Below are positions 24,701-37,272 of a stretch of 64,000 nt of DNA, one piece after another; position 1 is the first letter of the stretch, and each line of letters begins with the position of its first letter. Under the pieces are notes generated by a model. That model worked only from the letters and a program-made list of their open reading frames with translations. It ran no database searches and was not told the origin of the DNA. The translations under genes were made by a program, and so were the position numbers. Source of the DNA: Pyxicephalus adspersus. Its lineage: Eukaryota; Chordata; Amphibia; Anura; Pyxicephalidae. The DNA lies in the NCBI RefSeq assembly GCF_032062135.1, contig NC_092866.1, forward strand, positions 25,410,981-25,474,980. The letters run 5' to 3'.

Positions 24701-25490
24701 TCCTCCAGTTGTTTTCTGACAAGGGCAGGTATAATAAGCCATGATTGCAGCTAGTAATTTGTCAGAGCAAAGTGCATTCATCTGCTGATAAACAAAGACT
24801 CATGCCCTGGTGATTTATTCTGATAGTTTTAATAATAATATTATAGAAAATAGTTGTATTACCATATTGCAAATAGCAGTGTATTTTTAATAATTTTAAT
24901 AGTTCACTCCATATGACTATTTGACTTGAGTGTAGTAAGGACTGAAAAATGATAAGTAGGTTTTAGTTTTTTTTTTCTGTTACATAAAACAATAACCCCA
25001 AACTAAAAATTATTATATTGCATATTACCAGACATTAGATGTGATGCCTGTGATTTTTTCAAGCTAAAAACTATTTTAGCAAAGACAGAAATACATGTTG
25101 ATCTTGTCAGTTATGCAAAGTATGTAAAATTAAGGTCCAGCTTGTGTGACATCCATGGTTCCTTCTGTGGATACCATTGACACATTGGATGAAACTGACA
25201 GAAAATGTGTTATTCATGGATGAACGTAAAGGAAAAAAAGGTACAAAAAGAAAACAAATGCAGTCATCACAAAGGACTGGTAAACTTCAATACCAGTCTA
25301 ATAGCTTTTTGTATTTTTAGGTTTAGGTTTAAACATGCACTTATGAATCTTGCTGAACTGGACACAACCATTGCCATGGCCATTATGGTATTTTATGTGC
25401 AAAGATTCTTTATGTAAACGTAAACACCAAATATGCTGCACATGTTTTAACATTATTATTCTATTTTTTATAATGCCCTTCTTTTCTTAA
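21721..25490. other. Intergenic sequence, mostly unclassified
   Basis: AT-rich DNA with a possible repeat remnant near 21900-22660. A phrase of the type 'ctgacacctggtgccacctt' near 24236 resembles the inverted repeat at 53308-53462. No gene is supported. Confidence 0.35.
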
Positions 25491-27367
25491 TCATACCATC
25501 AAGATATATCCACAAACACTTTATTTTCTAGATTGACAACTTTTAATGAGTTCTGCTGCATCAATGTCATGCCAATGCTCAGTTCATATATACTGGCTTT
25601 GACATTTTTTTTGCTGTTGTTTACATTGTTGCACTCCTCCTTGAGGCAGGTCTCCCAAGACATTTTATTTTTATCCTGCTCTGATGTGGGGAATGCTGAC
25701 CACCAGGCTTTGGCTAGCACCATTTTGGCTGAAGTAAACAGGTATTAGTTTAAACTGGTTAGGTGTGCAGACAAATGGTTTCAAGTTCAAGAGAGCCTTC
25801 ACAGAACGCTTATATAGGAAATAATAGTGTAGGCCATTTGGTATACCCGTGTACAGAATCTCTTCACCTTGGGACACTCCCACCAAACATAGTATAAATT
25901 TCCCGCTGTTTTAGAGCCCCTAAAGCAATTAACTGAGCAAGCATGTTTAAACTTGGTCAATCGAGATGGCATCATGTACCACCGCAACATCATCTTGTAA
26001 TTAGCTTCCACCGCTGACGCATTAATGCTACAGTGGGTGGCTGTATGCCATATTTGTGCCCAATCATCCTGCTCAAGCGATATGCCCAAGTCAGTTTCCC
26101 ATTGAGACACATATGAGGGTGTGAATGTAATTCCTGTACCAGGTCACCATATATGGTCATTAGAACCCCTTTCGCATATGGATCCTGTACACACAATTTC
26201 AAACAAGGTCATACTAAATGGTCCTGGGGGTCTCCCAAGTCTGGTCTGAGCAAAGTGTTTGATTTAGAGATAGCGAAAAAGCTCAGATGGTGGAGCTTCA
26301 TGGTTATCGTGAAACTCAATAAAAGGAAGTATCCCAAATGGATTAATAAAGTGATGAAGTTTATAGAGATCTTTCTCCACCCAGCAAGTAAAGCATCTCG
26401 GTTCTTCCAGACTCGGACGGAACATTGGATTCCCTATTATAGGGGCCACCGGGGTGTGCTGGGAGGCAAGCCTCCCAATCTTTTTTATAGAGTCCCAGGC
26501 TCTCAGCATCGCCACATATCTAATCCATTTTTGTGGCGGACGCTCAGAGCTTGGGACCCACAATACTGCTTCCACTGACATGGGCATTTCTGCTCCTGTT
26601 TCAATCGATACCTATTGGGGGGGGGTTGCTCCTGAGCATAATATGCTAGGAGAGGTATTACCTGTGAAAACACACGCAAATAGTGGAAAACCTCCTTCAA
26701 ATTAGGCAGGGATACCAGTGGATTTGTCAGACTGAAGAGGATGTCATCCGCAAAAAGTCAGAGCTTGTGCTGTTTACCATTCACCTCCAGACACCGAATA
26801 TCCCTGTGCCCCTGAATAACTTCTGCCAAGGGTTCCACTGTCAACGCAAAAAGTAGTGGCAACAATGGACAACCCTGCCTGATACCCCTGCCTATAGGAA
26901 AGTATAACGAGCGGTATCACACGTATTCGATGAAAGTTTTAGGGGAGGCATAGATAGAGGATACCCATGCACAAAAGTTTGGACCGAAGATCTAGTTACC
27001 CAGTAGAGACATAAGGTATGGGCAGATAACAGAATCAAATGCTTTACAAATATCCAGACTAAGGAGAAATGCTCGGCTTGATGAGCTAGATGTAACACTC
27101 TTTGTATGTTTTACCCAGCTTGTCACCTGGAAATAAACCAAGTTTGGTCCGTGGAAATAATACCGCCAATTCCCCTGCCCAACCAGGCCGCCAATATTGC
27201 AGCCAGGAACTTAGCATCCAGATTAGGGAGGGAAATCGGTCTATAATTGGACCAAGCCGTCGATTGGGTGGAGGGCTTTGGCAACATGCAAATAGCTGCA
27301 TCAAGTGTACACTTGAGGTATTGAAAACCTCTATTAAGTGGGATCCCAGCACATGCTGATATTTCCT

Positions 27368-27874
27368 TTAAACCCATGCCATGAACCCATCTAGTCCCGG
27401 ACGATTGTTGGGGTTAAGTCTCTTAATAGCCTGGGTCAGTTCAAACATAGTAATGGGGGCTTCCATAGTCTCCTGAATGAATGCAGTGATTGTGGGCAGG
27501 GATATGCTTTCAAGAAATCTGTCCATAGCTGCCCTGTCAAAAGATTGAGATACCTGATATATTTTGTGCAAATGTGTATGAAACTCCTGCAGGATATGTA
27601 CAGGATTACTAATAAGGCCTATCCCATTGATTTTGAGTCTGACTGATTTAAAGCGTTGGTCAGAGGACCTCAATCTGTTCGCCAGCAATGTATGCATTTT
27701 ATTACTGTATCTATAGAATTTATTTTTAGACCATCTCAATGTCTTTTCGACCAGAAAAGCCGTACAGAGATTCAGTTGTGTCCGGATCTTTTCCAACTGA
27801 TGTCTCACATGCTGGTTGGGAGAGACTGTAAATTGAGTGCGTAACTCTGCATATTTGAACTCTAATTGAACCAA
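27368..27874 (-). pseudogene. LINE ORF2 fragment: linker and start of reverse transcriptase
   Basis: An open frame of 168 residues with the L1 linker features (KTLRWSKNKFYRYSNKMHTL) and the start of RT (AIKRLNPNNRPGLDGF). It follows the endonuclease fragment and precedes the YRPISL block in a neighbouring frame. Same element as 25500-28610. Confidence 0.85.
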
Positions 27875-27892
27875 ATTTGCTGTGTGTTGCTT

Positions 27893-28573
27893 TTAAATTT
27901 GCGAAGCAATCTGAATGAGATGACCCCGAACCACTGCCTTATACACTGCCCAAAGCATAGCTACCGAGGTTGCAGGTTGTTGATTAAGAGAGAAATACTC
28001 AGCCAGAGTCCCCTGATGTTTTTGATCCAAGGCGGGGTTACTAAGCAGGGAGTCGTTAAGCGACCACCTCCATGAGTTGGGCTTCGGGAACAAAAAAGAG
28101 AGGGTGACCTGGACTGCGTCATTGTCAGACCATGAAACTGCTAAAATGCTACAGGCCTTGACCAGAGGTAATGCCTTCTGATGTACAAAGATATGGTCTA
28201 TGCGGGTGAACAATTGATGAGGGTGGGAAAAATTAGTATATTCTAATTCCTTTGGGTATAAATCTTGCCATGTATCCACCAACATTTCAGATCTAAATAA
28301 CTCAAGCAGTGAGCCAGAGGAGGTGGTATCCCTAGCTTTAGCAGGCGCAGTAGACACCCCCTTCTTATCCAGCCATGGCATCAGGGGGACATTAGTGTCA
28401 CCACATAGCAGCAGAGTACTCTGCACATGTTTATGTAATATTTGCATAAGATAAGTGAAAAAAGACAACTGATTATTATTAGGCGCATAATAAGGCACTA
28501 GGTTTACCTTAGCGCCATTTAAAATACCAACAAGGATCAAATAACGTCCTTCCGGGTCTGCCATTCTCCTCAT
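27893..28573 (-). pseudogene. LINE ORF2 fragment: endonuclease domain
   Basis: An open frame of 226 residues covers the apurinic-type endonuclease of an L1-clade LINE. It includes the YAPN, GDTN and SDHD-like (SWSDNDAV) motifs; the last has Asn where the catalytic His is usual. It is part of the truncated element 25500-28610. Confidence 0.85.
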
Positions 28574-28619
28574 CAGGGAGGAATATAAAGCAGCTTTATA
28601 TTGTATAGGAGAAATATAA

Positions 28620-28930
28620 CTGCATGCATAAGGTACTAATGCTTAAAAAACCAGAGGTCACTTCCATAGGTGTACTAGGGTACTGACTTTTACTACTAGA
28701 AGAAAGGACTTTGGACAGCCAATGTACATACAATTAGAGCTGCTTGATCTAGCTCTTAATTTGATAAGGTAAGACACTATAGTTCTCCCTTGTGACAAAT
28801 TTACTCTGGCACCCTCTTTTCCCTGAAATCTGTACTGACAAAACACTTAGGTAGGAATTGCATATATTGTTTTTCTTGCTCACAGATGAGAGAAAAAATA
28901 ATTGATGAATAACCAACAAAGCACCACTTT
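28620..28930. other. Short intergenic stretch without recognised features
   Basis: AT-rich, no coding or repeat signal seen. Confidence 0.3.
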
Positions 28931-28931
28931 A

Positions 28932-29208
28932 GATTTTTGTCATTGGAAAGGATCTTTCACAATCCTTTCCAATGACAAAAGACTGAAAGATGCATGAATG
29001 AGCATTGTACATACAGTGCTGTTCGGCTCTAAGGAGAGGGGAGAACAAGCGAGAGGCACCCCGCTGTTCTCTCTCCCCTTGCATTACAGTCGGTCGTGGA
29101 TCTGCCCGAACGAACGTCAGACGAGAACTGTACACATGTCAGATTCTCGTTCGATACTAGCCCTGAAGCGATAATTGGATGAGAATCATCTGACGTGTGT
29201 ACATAGCC
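28932..29208. mobile_element. Terminal-repeat MITE, copy 1 (one end missing)
   Basis: It shares, in the opposite orientation, the blocks of 52176-52504: 'cattggaaaggatctttc', 'acatacagtgctgttcggct', 'ggcaccccgctgttctctct', and the end 'gacgtgtgtacatagcc'. The opposite terminal sequence is lost. Confidence 0.75.
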
Positions 29209-29209
29209 T

Positions 29210-30524
29210 TAGTGCCATGCTAGTCTCTACATTGTCCTATTTACCCTCTATATTGTGCAGCGCCCATTGTATTGCTATTTACCCATTTGTCTCCTTGCCT
29301 ACTATGCTTGCCTATTTTATATTTTTCCTTCACTTCTACCAATGTCTGGTGTGCCTGGTCGCTTCCCTCCACTTTCATCCATGCCCACTGATTCCCTTTG
29401 ATGATCAAGCTCCTTCTTATCCATTCATTTTTACTCCTATTTCTTTTCCTTGTACTTTTGTTCCATCATTGCCCATTCTCCATTGTCATTATTCTTTTTT
29501 TGCACTTCCAAACTGGTCATTCTCCTCTTTCTCTACTTTTTTTGTTCCCTTTGTGATCATTATCCTCCCCTTCAATCTATAACAGCTTTTATTTTTGGAC
29601 CACCTTTTCCATTCCCTCTTCCATTTTACATCTAAACTTACATTACTTAGATTACATTTGCTACTTTTCCTAATGTTTAGGAGCGCAGCTTTTTACTTTT
29701 ACTTTTTTTTACATTTCATGAGCAAAATATACATACCCCAACATTTAAGGATTGCCATACTCTGGGGATATATTCCTGTTTAGCTGTTATCATGTTGGTT
29801 CTTCTGATCCTCCAATGAAAGTGAATGTCCTCCTAGACAGTTCTTCATACCAGGAAGGCTTCAATTAAATCTCTGAAGTTGCGGAGATGGCCGAGAAATA
29901 GTTCGGATTTGACTAGGAATTACACTGAAATAGTAGGATTAAACACAGAGAAACTATTGGCTCACTGCAGTATGTTCCCAGTTGTAAAATCTAACCCTAA
30001 ACCTACCCTGGTGTACTTCTGATCAATTGTAACTGCTGATATTTCTGTCTATGGCAGTGACAATTGTGCCTGCCCATGTGTGGTGGCCATGTAGCCCTAC
30101 AGATAGTTAAGAAAAGAATAAAATATCCTGGTTTTATTCAATTAAAAGATGTGGGCAATTCTCAATGACTCCAAAGGCAAATTTTAATGGGCTTGGACCC
30201 CTTGGATAAATCATTGCTTACCTAGAGATTTTGATCACTTTCTATTATTCCTTTGATGTAAGTATTTGATTCTCGGGCAGGTGTAAACCAGAGGCTGCAA
30301 TAAATTAACTACTCTGGCATTCCCTTCCTTTATCCTCTCTTAGTTTTTTCCTCTCTTTCTGTCTCTTGATCCCTTTTCCCAAGTAGTCTCTACTTTAGAC
30401 CACAAATTAGTCTTAATTTAATGTTTACTTTGACAATAGTTACTTGTCTTTAAGACCAAAGCCTCCAGATGTGCACATTGTGATACTGTATGATGTTGTG
30501 TAATGCACAGCCTTGTTTTGCTGC
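29210..30524. other. Pyrimidine-rich intergenic sequence
   Basis: The + strand of 29215-29800 is strongly C/T-rich, which opens several Phe/Leu/Ser/Pro-rich frames without domains. No gene is supported, and the segment ends in an assembly gap. Confidence 0.4.
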
Positions 30525-31176
30525 NNNNNNNNNNNNNNNNNNNNNNNNNNNNNNNNNNNNNNNNNNNNNNNNNNNNNNNNNNNNNNNNNNNNNNNNNNNN
30601 NNNNNNNNNNNNNNNNNNNNNNNNNNNNNNNNNNNNNNNNNNNNNNNNNNNNNNNNNNNNNNNNNNNNNNNNNNNNNNNNNNNNNNNNNNNNNNNNNNNN
30701 NNNNNNNNNNNNNNNNNNNNNNNNNNNNNNNNNNNNNNNNNNNNNNNNNNNNNNNNNNNNNNNNNNNNNNNNNNNNNNNNNNNNNNNNNNNNNNNNNNNN
30801 NNNNNNNNNNNNNNNNNNNNNNNNNNNNNNNNNNNNNNNNNNNNNNNNNNNNNNNNNNNNNNNNNNNNNNNNNNNNNNNNNNNNNNNNNNNNNNNNNNNN
30901 NNNNNNNNNNNNNNNNNNNNNNNNNNNNNNNNNNNNNNNNNNNNNNNNNNNNNNNNNNNNNNNNNNNNNNNNNNNNNNNNNNNNNNNNNNNNNNNNNNNN
31001 NNNNNNNNNNNNNNNNNNNNNNNNNNNNNNNNNNNNNNNNNNNNNNNNNNNNNNNNNNNNNNNNNNNNNNNNNNNNNNNNNNNNNNNNNNNNNNNNNNNN
31101 NNNNNNNNNNNNNNNNNNNNNNNNNNNNNNNNNNNNNNNNNNNNNNNNNNNNNNNNNNNNNNNNNNNNNNNNNNNN
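30525..31176. other. Assembly gap (N)
   Basis: 652 undetermined bases; all frames across it are meaningless. Confidence 1.
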
Positions 31177-33235
31177 AGCATTTTCTATTTGAGATTATGA
31201 AATCTCGGCTGTCTTTTCTATCAAATTTTAAAGAATGCCATATTTTTGAAGGTACAATCAATAATCGGACCACAGTGTCAGGTTATAAAATGCACATGAA
31301 AGTGTTGCACTGATGTGAACTGCCACAATCACACTTTTATGTTGACTTTGAAATCTAGTTTCATTGTTGCTTATAAAGTTCCAGTTGCTTGTGTGTGATT
31401 TAAACAAGTCTGCGAGGGTTTTTCAAGTTTTTTTGATAGTAATGCTACAGTCCAAACGTTTACTTTTTTCCCTTGTTTATTTTTGTATACCTTTATTTCT
31501 GGGGTTAAAAACTACCCCTGGCTTAAAGGTTTGTGATGTTGCTCCTGGTTCTGCTGGGTATGGTATGGTCTGGCTAGGACAAAGAGGGCTGTGTACTGAT
31601 GCAGTGGAGAATGGAAAGATGCCTGCTGATGAAATGAGGCACTGGAATGCACCTTAATGGAAAAGACTGTCCTGAGGTGGTTGCATAATGTTTTTTCGCA
31701 ATAGCAAAAGTTTGCCTCCCTTCAGAGGGTCTAAGAATTTGCCTTTGCAATAGTCATCTCTATATTTAATACCAATAATAAGCTTGTCACTCCGAAAACA
31801 ATCAACCATACGACTTTCAAATTTGCCAAACTGGACATTAAATCTATTCTCCTTGCCTGCAGGCCTACTGCAGGCATCTGCCAACACCTAGACCTGGCTA
31901 CATCATGCAAATTTCAAGGAAGTGGCCACATTACGAGTTACATGTTCTTAAAGTCCAAAGTCAGTTTAGTTTGAAAAATAATAGCAAATTGGTTTCTTCC
32001 AACAGGGCTGACCATAATCCATATGTTTTAAAGAAGCTGCCCTCCACCAACTTGTCGGGAAGGGACTGTACCTTAGGAGATTGTTCAGTTGACATGCCAA
32101 AGGATGGATGGAAATTTACTGACCAAACATTCTCCAACTACTGACAACTACAAGAAGAAGAAGAACCCTGTGTGGATATATGTTGACTGACCCACACCGA
32201 CAACAAGGTCAGCAATGGCAGGAGCAGCAGTAGTATATCTGCAGTAGCAACATCAACCTAATATCCACCACTGTCCTCATCAATCTTATCTGGCTCACAT
32301 GTCTTGTAAAGAAAAAAGTCATCATCATTGTCTGACCCTGACCCATAGTATACTAGAAATGTGAAAAGTGCAGCTTGCCTACCTGTTTTCTTGTACTGTC
32401 TGAAAACAGAAGAGGCAACTGAAAGAGTAGTTTTGACTATTCCAGAGGAAGTACCCTAACTCTAGGTTAAGAATAGCTACAAATCTAGATATAATTGACT
32501 CCTATTGGAACTTTACAACCACCATTGTAAGTTTTACCTAACAAATAGGTATGTATTATTTTTAACAACTAAACTAAAATAATTATTTTATTCTTTTATT
32601 TGTTCCTTCTTTCTCTTTTTTCAGGGACACCACCTCTACATTGTCAATGAGAACATCAGACTAAAACATGAAATACCAGACTTGTTGAACCACAAGCTCC
32701 AACTAGGGAAGATTATAAATGATAATGAACACAACCTCTCAGCACGGACTTTTAACACAAAAAAACTTGCCTGACCAATGTAATGAACTTGGTTTTTCAA
32801 GCTGCCACTGGATAAGGCCATTAAAAGTCTGTTGTCATTTATGATGGCCTTACCCATCAAAAAGGTCACCTAGGTAAAGTGCTAGACGGTAGGAATGTGG
32901 GGCCGCATTGCTTAATAAATGGGGGCAGGAGCCCTAAAGTGAAGTTGATGTGTGGTGTTGCCTCTGTGCCTTCCTACCATTTGCAGCTGATCCCTCACTT
33001 GAAAGATGTAACATAAACTGCCAGAAAACAGCCAAATTTGTGACATCCTTTTGCATTTCAATTCAAGCTTATGCTGCAGTGACTCTCCCAGCAGTAGAAA
33101 GATATTTTGGACTACATGAAAAAAGTGACTTTTAAAGGGAGGCTTCCTTTCTCTCCCATTGCACACAGGTGTAGAAAGAGGAGGATAATGTTTATACTGA
33201 ATGAGCGAAACTCCATACATCATCCATGCATGATA
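31177..33235. other. Intergenic sequence without recognised features
   Basis: Mixed composition. Several frames of 60-100 residues exist on both strands, but none shows a domain I recognise. A decayed transposon is possible around 31900-33200. Confidence 0.3.
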
Positions 33236-33239
33236 AGAG

Positions 33240-33885
33240 CAACCAGAAGATCACTGCTGTGCTGAGTAACCCACATTAATCTGGGTCATGAAGGATAGCT
33301 GGCAGCAAGGATCTATCTGCTAACAGTCATAGCTTTAAAACCTATGCTAACAAGAAGGAATTAGCAGTAGCACCATCACTGATGGGGTTGTAGTGTTACA
33401 CGTACCTCCTCCTCGATAAAGCACCGGGGCCTCTCTCATGCACATGTGGGCAGTTCTGACCCTGAGCATGCCTTTTCTTCCAAGTTTATTCAGCATTGTC
33501 CTTCCTGCTGGCTAATCAGGAGATAGTGTCTTAATAGCCCTTGGCTATTTAGCTGGCTCAGACACAGTGCTCAGTGTTTGTGCAACATGTAACCACTACT
33601 GCTGAGCTCCCTAGCTCTGCTGAGCGTTTCCCATTTACCTGTTGTATGGGAAATGTAACCACTTGTTGCCCAGTCTGTGCTTCTCTTACCTTGTGCTCTT
33701 CCAGTTCTTATTACCTTGTGCTCTTCCAGTGTTCCCTTTCCCGTGTCACCTGTGTCCATTTTCGTGATTCCTGGCTCTTGACCCCTGGCTTTCTCCTGAC
33801 CTCATTTGTCAGCTGCCTTTGACCCAGCCTTTTTCACCACTGTCTGATTCAGTACTGCACATTTTTCTGCCCGCCCACAGCTATT
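33240..33885 (+). repeat. Possible LTR-type or dispersed repeat
   Basis: C/T-rich + strand with phrases such as 'gattcctggctcttgacccc' that resemble long terminal repeats of frog retroelements. A 25 bp unit, 'ttaccttgtgctcttccagt' plus spacer, is tandemly doubled at about 33688-33735. No paired LTR was found in the window. Confidence 0.3.
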
Positions 33886-33887
33886 GC

Positions 33888-34181
33888 TTGGATTGGGTTA
33901 GCACTCTGGCATTTGTAGCACTAGAACCCAGGTTTGAAAACCCAGCCAGGGCTCTATCTGTATTGAGTTTGCAGGTTTTCCCCGAGTTTGCATGGGTTTT
34001 CTCCCAAATTCCAAAAAACAAAAACATACAGTTAGGTTAATTGGCTTCCACCCAAAACTGCCCTCCAATTCGAGGGACATGGAGGTACATGGAGGAACAG
34101 CTAATGACATGACTATGAACTCTGTAAAGCACTGTGTAATATGTTGGCACTATATAAATACTGTGTATTAATAATAATACT
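33888..34181 (+). mobile_element. V-SINE-type retroposon
   Basis: A tRNA-derived head contains box-B-like GGTTTGAAAACC. It is followed by the conserved V-SINE/DANA-type core ('gagtttgcaggttttccccg', 'tgcatgggttttctccca', 'aaaacatacagttaggttaa') and the tail 'gtaatatgttggcactatat' plus (ATA)n. The middle is shortened relative to the copy at 51339-51601. Confidence 0.85.
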
Positions 34182-34472
34182 AACTCTGTGCTTTGTCCCT
34201 TCTTGGGGCTCTCACCACTAGGGCACACCTTAATGGGGTGAGAAAGTTTGTATCTCTAGGGTCTTCTGCTAAGAGGCCTAAAAAGGTTTTTTGGAAGACA
34301 CCAGCCCAGCTTTTTGTGTCAGCTCTGAAACCTTCCAAGGGCTTTCTACATCTGCTATAATATTTTTTTAAGAAAGGGCCTTCTGTCCCTAGTTTGAGAA
34401 TTGTCTTTTTTTATAGAAGACAATGAATTGTTTTTTTTTTATTATATTGGTTCGTTTCTATGTTTTACTTAA

Positions 34473-34849
34473 CCCCCTAACCGCTAAGCCCGTAATTTCT
34501 CGCACTAAATATTTTTGCTCTTTTGGATAACCCCGTATTTTTTCGCCTACACTAAAATCCCCACTTACCTGGTCCCGCTGTGATAATCCAGCGTCGGTTC
34601 CGTGTTCCAGCGTCGGGTCCATGTTCCAGCGTCGTCCTCCAGCGTCGGGTGTCCCTCTCCTTAAAAGAAAAAGCCGGCCGGCTTAGAGGAGAAAGCCAGC
34701 TGGCTTTCTTTATATTCATGATATCTACTAGAACCCTATTCGGACATATTTCTGTAAGTTACAGGTCTACAATTTAAAAAAAAAAATTTCATGAAAACCT
34801 GTGACGCTTTTGGAACAGAAATCTAGAAATCAGTGTAACGCTCAGGTGG
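34473..34849. mobile_element. piggyBac-type MITE flanked by TTAA
   Basis: 377 bp with inverted ends CCCCCTAACCGCT and AGCG..CAGGTGG (imperfect). Each side is flanked by TTAA (34469-34472 and 34850-34853), the target of piggyBac transposases. Inside, 'cagcgtcgg' type repeats recur three to four times at about 34590-34645. Non-coding. Confidence 0.75.
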
Positions 34850-34934
34850 TTAACATATTGTACATCGCTAGGTGGAAATATCCAATAAACGTGAGGGAAG
34901 AAGTACCGAATAAAGTGGGTTTGTATCATTGTTT

Positions 34935-35270
34935 ATAACAGCACTTCTCAACCTTATACATTAAAGCGGATTTTTCACCAAAACTTTTATTTTACATAAA
35001 AGTGTGAACAACCGTTTATGTAAGATAAAAATCACCTCCTTTTTTTTTGGGGGGGGGGGGGTTAAAAAAAAGAGTGAAAACCCTCCCCTTCTGTCTTCAT
35101 CATTGCAGCGATAAAGACAGATTAGGAGTGCAGAGCCTCCTGGGATATTCACTTTATGCATCCCAGCTTCTGGCTTTTCTTTTCAATGTGGGGGGGGGGG
35201 TCTGGCACTCTTTTTTCTCCCATTTACAGGAAGCTCCACAGCTCAAAATACAATAGTGTGGTGGTCAGTA
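34935..35270. repeat. Probable dispersed repeat with G-runs
   Basis: The stretch 'attaaagcggatttttcacc' ... 'gagcctcctgggatattcac' ... 'catcccagcttctggc' is like 46360-46640 and known frog repeats. Two poly-G tracts (35049-35060 and about 35190-35199) interrupt it. Confidence 0.4.
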
Positions 35271-35881
35271 GAAAGAATGTCACTTACATTGCTTACTAGT
35301 GGGAAGACCCCCACCCTTACAGCCAAAAAGATCATTGGTGTCACTTAAACTGACCCAAGATTCACAAACTGCCCATTTCTTAAGGAAACTCCTTGCAATT
35401 TCTGGAGCGGTGTTTCTCAACCTTTGTAAAATGGGGAGAACCCTGCAATATTACATCTGAACAATCATCAGCATCTACCATCAATGTGCATGTTGGATTT
35501 GTACAAATTGAGACCAATCTGCCTAAAGAACTATGATTACAATATTAGGCCCAAGTGGATTGTGATGCTCTTATGAGTCATAACAAATAATATATAAAAA
35601 TTAATAATATATAATAAATACATTAACAATATTGATAAAAAATATTTATTTACTGGAGGTTGGAAGGTCATCAGATTGGAGATATTTAACCCCATGCTTT
35701 AGCTATAACTGTGGTATAGGTTTACATTCCCAACCTACTAATGCACCTTTTTATACCTATGCTATAACTGTGCTGTTCTCCATTATTTGTGTATTAGTCA
35801 TAATATTACTCATAATTTATTGTTTGGTGATTTTGTTTTGCAATAATCAGATTCGGGATACTGGGATTCTACCACTCTATA

Positions 35882-36103
35882 GGCCTAATTTATTAAAGCT
35901 TTCCAAGGCTGGAGAGCATACACTTTCATCAGTGAAACTGGATGATCCAGCAAACATTGAATGGATCTAATCCAGGATTGAAAGCATTTACTAACAAACA
36001 GCAAATGACTTTTAAAAAATCAATTCCAGGTTTGCTTGATCACCTAGTTTCACTGATGAAAGCGCATCCTCTCCAGCTTTGGAGAGCTTTAATAAATCAG
36101 GGC
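35882..36103. mobile_element. Palindromic repeat family P, copy 1
   Basis: The left half starts 'ggcctaatttattaaagctt' and includes 'ctggagagcatacactttca'. The right half is its reverse complement and ends 'ggagagctttaataaatcag'. Imperfect pairing extends over about 220 bp. The same unit recurs at 36975, 49713 and 58883. Confidence 0.8.
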
Positions 36104-36974
36104 ATATGTTCTCACACTATGAAATTGCTATAATATAGTCCAATTATTCTATACTGGGACAACCAGTTAAATAATAATCTATTGTAACAGTAGATCTGAA
36201 TGTATCTGTTTCTACAAAGATACATGATGGTGGAAAGGAAGGGGATTTTAACCACTTTAGAGTTGTGTTTCCTGTAGAAGGAGGGCCAATCAGGTTTGCT
36301 GTCCTAAAAGATTCCCAGAAACATTAGCAGTAAGCTTAAATGGATGGTGAAAACATATTTTATTTAGATATATGAATTTTTTAATTTTTATATATTACCA
36401 TGACATTTGTGTTATTACATTTATTTATCTTTAATATTTAATTATTTGAGGAAAAAGCCACAGAGAGTGTTGAGTAATCTTTATCAAAAAATTGTTTTTC
36501 TAAAATTTCCACAGCAGCCTAATATATTTTTTAAATATAGGAAATTATTAGTTTGTATTGTTTTTACACAGTTATTTCAGTATTATTAGATATAGTACAA
36601 ATCATTTAAACATTTTTATGTTATGTAATGATTACCAAACCCATGCCAAACCCTTCACTAGTTTGGGGAAGTTAGTTTTAATAACTCAATATTTATTTTG
36701 CCACCTTGACCCATAACTTTCCCCTATTTTAGGGGAATAGGATCAGGGTTAGGTGTCAAAAGTTAAGAGTGTTAAAAACTCCTTTTAGAACTTAGGGGAA
36801 ATGTTTGGTGGGGTATAGTTACATTTTTGTTAAGTGCTTTAGTGTAGATTTTATAATTTATTTCTATATCGCATTTATGTTTATAGAATAACAGATCTGG
36901 TTAGTGAATTACCTTTACATGATATTGCTTTTGATGCTGGAAAATGATAAACAAACTGGAATCTAAAACTCAAA

Positions 36975-37154
36975 GGGCCTGTTTTATAAAAGCTCTTCAA
37001 GGCTGGAGAAGATACACTTTCATCAGTGATCCTGCAAACCTGGAATTATTCTGCTCCAGGATTCAAAGCATTTGCTTATAAATACCAAAATATTTTTAAA
37101 AAATCTATTCCAGGTTACCAGGAGAGCCTTGGGGAGGTTTAATAAATTAGGCCC
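36975..37154. mobile_element. Palindromic repeat family P, copy 2
   Basis: 'gggcctgttttataaaagct' at the left and 'gaggtttaataaattaggcc' at the right. The right half is shortened by about 40 bp compared with copy 1. Confidence 0.75.
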
Positions 37155-37272
37155 ATAATATAAACTGCTTCTATCTTCTCTCTTACGTATCAGTAAGATG
37201 GGTCAGAGTGTGTAACATGTAAGTTACCTATACATAGCAACATACATAAACTTTGTTTACATGTGTCTATTG

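Larger units (their letters stand above)
25500..28610 (-). mobile_element. 5'-truncated L1-like LINE, decayed ORF2
   Basis: Fragments of one LINE polyprotein follow in order on the minus strand. The C-terminal half of the endonuclease is at 28573-27893 (VNLVPYYAPN, LLCGDTNVPL, SWSDNDAVQVTL). The linker and start of the reverse transcriptase are at 27874-27368 (RLNPNNRPGLDGF). The RT block YRPISLPNLDAKFLAAILA is at about 27240-27180, the catalytic FADD motif at about 26740-26758 (LFADDILFSL), and the C-terminal region ends with a YVWWECPKVKRF block near 25880. Frameshifts and stops separate the pieces. The first 100 or so endonuclease residues are absent, so it is 5'-truncated. Confidence 0.88.

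Noticed and set aside
27102..27359. + strand frame with Gly/Ser/Arg
   Set aside because: Antisense of the LINE reverse transcriptase on the minus strand.
29175..29582. 135-residue frame, apparently hydrophobic
   Set aside because: The + strand is C/T-rich there, which produces Phe/Leu/Ser/Pro runs in several frames; no start context or domain.
30440..31313. Long frames crossing the N run
   Set aside because: They are open only because N codons cannot be stops.
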